From Porphyromonadaceae bacterium UBA7141 (GTDB taxonomy: Bacteria > Bacteroidota > Bacteroidia > Bacteroidales > Muribaculaceae): a stretch of 27,403 nt of DNA. The notes under the pieces are model-generated. The model ran no database searches. It had not been told where the DNA came from and saw nothing but the letters and a program-made list of their open reading frames with translations. Made by a program: the position numbers and the translations under genes. The stretch spans positions 1 through 27,403 of the forward strand of contig DKWX01000061.1 in assembly GCA_002491945.1 (NCBI GenBank), given 5' to 3'. Below, one piece after another: positions 24,434-27,403 of this stretch. Each line of letters begins with the position of its first letter. Within the stretch, counting starts at the first letter, position 1.

Positions 24434-24472
24434 CAAAAAAATAGCGTGTGGCCAAACAGGCTACACGCTATT
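24434..24472 (-). terminator. Terminator of dnaK
   Basis: AATAGCGTGTGGCC (24440-24453) pairs with 24459-24472 with one mismatch. On the minus strand the stem runs into seven T's (complement of 24435-24441). It lies about 50 bases past the dnaK stop. Confidence 0.9.
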
Positions 24473-24493
24473 CGATTGTTATAGTTTGAATTT

Positions 24494-24507
24494 GATAAGT
24501 ACTTATC
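24494..24507. repeat. 14-bp palindrome near the dnaK stop
   Basis: GATAAGTACTTATC is a perfect palindrome 17 bases past the dnaK stop. GATAAGTGC follows a few bases later, a half-site. Its meaning is unknown. Confidence 0.5.
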
Positions 24508-24524
24508 GGGGATGATAAGTGCGA

Positions 24525-26426
24525 TTACTTCACCTCCTCGAAGTCTACATCATCAATGTCTTTTTCATTGTGCTGCTGAGACTGTGCCGAAGCGCCTGCT
24601 GCGTTGGCTGCACCGGCGCCTGCGCCCTGCTGAGCGGCGTAGATGTCCTGAGCTGCGGCCTGAAGGGCATCGCTGAGAGCTTTCTCGGCAGAGTCGATAT
24701 CCTCGATGAGCTGATTCTTGTGAACTTCTTTCAGACGCTCGAGCGCAGCCTCTACGGGAGCCTTCTTGTCGGCGGGAATTTTGTCGCCGAGTTCGGCGAG
24801 CTGCTTTTCTGTCTGGAAAATCATCGAGTCGGCGTGGTTGAGTTTGTCGGCACGCTCTTTGGCTTTCTTGTCGGCAGCTTCATTGGCTTTTGCTTCCTCA
24901 CGCATACGGTTGATTTCAGCATCGGTCAGGCCGCTGGAAGCCTCAATGCGGATAGACTGTTCCTTGCCGGTGTTCTGATCCTTGGCCGAAACGTTGAGGA
25001 TGCCGTTGGCGTCAACCTCGAAAGTCACCTCAATCTGCGGCACACCACGGGGAGCGGGTGCGATACCTGCGAGATTGAATTCTCCGAGCAGCTTATTGTC
25101 GGCAGCCATGGGGCGCTCGCCCTGGAGGACACGGATTGTCACTTCAGGCTGATTGTCGGCTGCAGTAGAGAATACCTGGCTCTTACGGGTCGGGATAGTA
25201 GTGTTGGCCTCGATAAGACGGGTCATCACGCCACCCATTGTCTCCAGACCGATTGACAACGGCACGACATCAAGCAGTAGCACATCTTTTACATCGCCGC
25301 TGAGCACGCCGCCCTGGATAGCAGCGCCGATAGCTACGACTTCATCAGGATTGACACCCTTGTTGGGTTCTTTGCCGAAGATTTTCTTCACTTGTTCCTG
25401 AATTGCAGGTATACGTGTCGAGCCACCTACGAGTATGACCTCGTCAATCTGGGATGCTGTGAGACCTGCGTCCTGAAGAGCTTTTGTACAGGGGGCAGTC
25501 ACGGCATCGATGAGATCCGATGCAAGCTGCTCGAACTTAGCGCGTGTCAGGGTGAGCACGAGGTGCTTCGGGCCGGATGCAGTGGCAGTGATGTAGGGGA
25601 GGTTGATTTCGGTAGAGGTGGAGCTTGAAAGCTCGATTTTGGCTTTTTCGGCAGCCTCTTTCAGTCGCTGCATGGCCATCGGGTCCATACGGAGGTCGAC
25701 GCCTTCGTTGCGTTGGAACTCATCTGCCAGATAGTCGATGATAACGTTGTCGAAGTCATCACCGCCGAGGTGAGTGTCGCCATTGGTCGACTTCACTTCA
25801 AACACGCCGTCGCCAAGTTCGAGGATAGAGATATCGAAAGTGCCGCCGCCGAGGTCGAATACTGCGATTTTCTCCTCATTCTGCGACTTCTCAAGGCCGT
25901 AAGCGAGTGCGGCGGCAGTAGGCTCGTTGACGATACGGCGCACCTTAAGACCGGCGATTTCACCGGCTTCCTTAGTGGCCTGACGCTGAGAGTCGTTGAA
26001 GTATGCGGGGACTGTGATTACAGCCTCAGTCACCTCCTGGCCGAGGAAGTCTTCGGCAGTCTTCTTCATTTTCTGAAGAATCATGGCTGAGATTTCCTGC
26101 GGAGTATAGTCGCGACCGTCAATGTCAATCTTCGGGAGGTCATTCTGGCATACCACCTTATAGGGGACACGCGTGATTTCGTCGGTCACCTGGTCGCACT
26201 TCTCACCCATGAAACGCTTGATAGAGTAGATAGTGCGAGTCGGGTTGGTGATGGCCTGACGTTTTGCGGGGTCGCCTACCTTACGCTCGCCTCCGTCAAC
26301 GAATGCCACTACTGAAGGAGTAGTGTTGCGTCCTTCGTTGTTGGGGATCACAACCGGATCCTTACCTTCAAGTACGGCTACACAAGAGTTGGTGGTTCCC
26401 AAATCGATACCAATAATTTTTCCCAT
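24525..26426 (-). CDS. dnaK: Chaperone DnaK (Hsp70)
   Basis: A 633-residue Hsp70 that folds and protects proteins with DnaJ and GrpE and hands aggregates to ClpB. It opens with the phosphate-1 motif IGIDLGTTNSCVAV (4-17). Other marks are the connect/phosphate-2 motif VFDLGGGTFDISIL, EPTAAALAYG, the adenosine motif VGGSTRIPAIQ, and the conserved linker DVLLLDVVPLSIGLETMGGV. The substrate domain and lid follow, with an Ala/Gly/Gln-rich stretch before the tail EKDIDDVDFEEVK. Length is normal. It is not next to dnaJ or grpE. It appears monocistronic with a strong terminator downstream and a long leader upstream; no clear -7 element or CIRCE-like operator was found. Confidence 0.98.
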   Translation of the reverse strand: MGKIIGIDLGTTNSCVAVLEGKDPVVIPNNEGRNTTPSVVAFVDGGERKVGDPAKRQAITNPTRTIYSIKRFMGEKCDQVTDEITRVPYKVVCQNDLPKIDIDGRDYTPQEISAMILQKMKKTAEDFLGQEVTEAVITVPAYFNDSQRQATKEAGEIAGLKVRRIVNEPTAAALAYGLEKSQNEEKIAVFDLGGGTFDISILELGDGVFEVKSTNGDTHLGGDDFDNVIIDYLADEFQRNEGVDLRMDPMAMQRLKEAAEKAKIELSSSTSTEINLPYITATASGPKHLVLTLTRAKFEQLASDLIDAVTAPCTKALQDAGLTASQIDEVILVGGSTRIPAIQEQVKKIFGKEPNKGVNPDEVVAIGAAIQGGVLSGDVKDVLLLDVVPLSIGLETMGGVMTRLIEANTTIPTRKSQVFSTAADNQPEVTIRVLQGERPMAADNKLLGEFNLAGIAPAPRGVPQIEVTFEVDANGILNVSAKDQNTGKEQSIRIEASSGLTDAEINRMREEAKANEAADKKAKERADKLNHADSMIFQTEKQLAELGDKIPADKKAPVEAALERLKEVHKNQLIEDIDSAEKALSDALQAAAQDIYAAQQGAGAGAANAAGASAQSQQHNEKDIDDVDFEEVK

Positions 26427-26788
26427 GGTTTCTATAAGTTTTAGTTTATTATTTTATATGTCGGATATTTCCCTGAGTTAGCCATATTCCGGAGAGTCTG
26501 CCGATGCGTGCGTTCTCAAAGCCGTCCATCCTGCAACGAGGTGGTAAAAGCTTATGAACCCGAAAGCAGGGAGTATGGAAGGGAAATATTTAATTTCCTT
26601 TTCAACTAATAAACAAATAGCGTGCTAAAAGTTTCGCGAATGCTGTTTATAAAAACCTTAAAATTTTATAAACCACAGATATGCAATAAGATATATTGTC
26701 GGGTCGTGAGAGAGAACAGTTGTCGGGACGCTCGGCGACTGTGACAAAACTTACAAGATTGCGCCAGAAATGTCAAATTCCGCTAATT

Positions 26789-26850
26789 TAAGCAGGTGTT
26801 AAAATTAAGCAAGTGCCCGGATTTACCAGATAAGCAAGTATCCGGATTTA
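26789..26850 (+). repeat. Three tandem units of the GCAAGTG family
   Basis: Units begin TAAGCARGTG at 26789, 26806 and 26831. The last two are 20-base blocks (26806-26825, 26831-26850) identical at 18 positions, with a 25-base period, each ending CCGGATTTA. This is the same period as the pair at 16808. Confidence 0.75.
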
Positions 26851-26900
26851 ATTTATACAATATGCAGGCTTGTTATTTAGTCGATTCCGGTGCGAAGCGA

Positions 26901-26948
26901 AAGAGAAAAAGAACGACTGCGGTGTCTGGAGAGTGGCACTGCAGTCGT
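26901..26948 (-). terminator. Terminator-like hairpin after the sorting-domain remnant
   Basis: ACGACTGC (26913-26920) pairs with GCAGTCGT (26941-26948), with partial pairing inside. On the minus strand a T-rich run (complement of 26901-26911) follows. It lies about 40 bases past the remnant's stop, where its gene's terminator would be expected. Confidence 0.6.
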
Positions 26949-26985
26949 GTCATACAGTGTAATCGAGTATCAGTCGCAGGATAAA

Positions 26986-27231
26986 TCAGCGCTTCATGAA
27001 GCGGAGAGTGGCGATCGAATCGCCCGTAGAGTCCACAGCAATACAAGTGCCGGCCGGAAGCGAGGCGACAGAAAGGGTGTCAGACTCAGCGCGGGCCGCT
27101 TTAGCGCCGGCGATAGAGTAGACCTCGATACGCGAAGCACCTTCGCAGTTAAGACAGTCGGCGCTGATACTGATAGTAGCTCCCTGCTTGATTTCACCGA
27201 TGCCGTTTGTGAAGAGCTCGGTCAGTTTTAA
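26986..27231 (-). pseudogene. C-terminal remnant of a secreted protein with a type IX sorting-like domain
   Basis: A frame on the minus strand runs 81 codons from just after a stop at 27234-27232 to a TGA at 26988-26986 and has no usable start codon; its only ATG is three codons from the end. The translation contains ASRIEVYSIAGAKAARAES, then LSVASLPAGTCIAVDS and IATLRFMKR. This is the pattern of the Por/type IX secretion C-terminal sorting domain (vYsl.G..., LpaG.Y, final lkf.K). The fragment keeps a terminator-like hairpin downstream, and its 5' boundary coincides with a copy of the AAGTGTTCAAATTTAA repeat. It is best read as the 3' end of a broken gene. A frameshift or non-standard start is a less likely alternative. 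Confidence 0.65.
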
Positions 27232-27253
27232 TTAAATTTGAACACTTATTTAG
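27228..27253 (-). repeat. Single copy of the AAGTGTTCAAATTTAA repeat
   Basis: On the minus strand TAAATAAGTGTTCAAATT and the following TAATTAA lie exactly at the 5' limit of the sorting-domain remnant. The core equals that of the inverted repeat at 7462. Confidence 0.6.
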
Positions 27254-27368
27254 ATATCAGACAGGATGATGCAGCCCTCAGAGGAGTGAGGCCGCCGGGG
27301 AACGAGGAGAGATGTCGGGAGGGGAATGCAATTTACGTAGGGATACTCAGTTAATCATCAACTAATTG

Positions 27369-27400
27369 TTTGCCAAAGTCGTAGATATTTTGTAACTTTA
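27369..27400 (+). promoter_or_regulatory. Promoter of a gene beyond the right edge
   Basis: TTTG (27369-27372), then 20 bases, then TAACTTTA (27393-27400) match the Bacteroidetes -33/-7 pair except for the last base of the -7 element. No start codon follows before the window ends. Confidence 0.55.
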
Positions 27401-27403
27401 CAA

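Larger units (their letters stand above)
24132..24524. other. Non-coding region between tgt and dnaK
   Basis: No gene is supported. It holds the dnaK terminator, a 14-bp palindrome near the dnaK stop, and two plus-strand -7-like motifs (TACTTTTG at 24179-24186, TATTTTTG at about 24222-24229) without good -33 partners. Confidence 0.55.
26427..26985. other. Non-coding region upstream of dnaK
   Basis: About 560 bases without a gene. It contains an AT-rich perfect inverted repeat (GTTTATAAAA 26645-26654 with TTTTATAAAC 26664-26673), three GCAAGTG-family units (26789-26850), and the terminator-like hairpin of the sorting-domain remnant (26901-26948). The dnaK promoter must lie here, but no exact TAnnTTTG is seen on the minus strand. 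Confidence 0.55.

Noticed and set aside
26994..27231. Frames of 67 and 113 codons at the right edge (minus and plus strands)
   Set aside because: They lie in other frames of the sorting-domain remnant, whose own frame gives a recognisable C-terminal pattern.

Overview
The window reads as chromosomal DNA from a Bacteroidales gut bacterium, most likely of the Muribaculaceae type. This is inferred from several signs: promoter -7 elements of the TAnnTTTG class, a SusB-like GH97 alpha-glucosidase, a type IX secretion sorting-domain remnant, a Bacteroidetes-type RpoZ next to BamD, and the order DUF2520 - KdsC-like - Maf. No marker gene fixes the species. Most of the window is ordinary housekeeping DNA. 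The accessory parts are the left edge, the GH97 upstream region and the right edge.

Left edge (1-3500, minus strand): a large phospholipase D/SNF2 helicase, followed after 9 bases by the start of another gene cut by the window. This resembles the helicase arm of a restriction or phage-defence locus. Between the helicase and clpB (3550-3882, minus strand) lies the most interesting non-coding element: a rod-shaped RNA of about 190 nt with its own promoter and terminator and a 6S-RNA-like fold.

Middle: clpB and a glyoxalase-fold protein (minus), then a ROK glucokinase (plus, with a strong terminator). Next comes a minus-strand run read in the order bamD, rpoZ, an unusual ATP-grasp + DUF2520 fusion, a KdsC-like phosphatase and maf. 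A lone GH97 glucosidase (plus) follows a 600-base non-coding region holding a 15-bp inverted repeat pair. folK, a membrane metallophosphoesterase and a PlsC-like acyltransferase come next, all on the minus strand.

Right part (minus strand): a compact operon tgt - lptG - PASTA-domain membrane protein - rluD, with a good promoter so close to tgt that its message is probably leaderless. dnaK with a strong terminator follows, then a remnant of a secreted protein's C-terminal sorting domain. The last bases hold a promoter for a plus-strand gene outside the window.

The genes fall into envelope biogenesis (BamD, LptG, KdsC-like, acyltransferase), protein quality control (ClpB, DnaK), RNA modification (Tgt, RluD), sugar use (GH97, glucokinase) and probable defence (helicase). 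A short intergenic repeat family (core GYAAGTGYT followed by an AAATTTAA-like stretch, sometimes in 25-bp tandem units) recurs in at least five gaps and is not explained by any gene. No tRNA, rRNA, CRISPR array, complete insertion sequence or prophage was seen.
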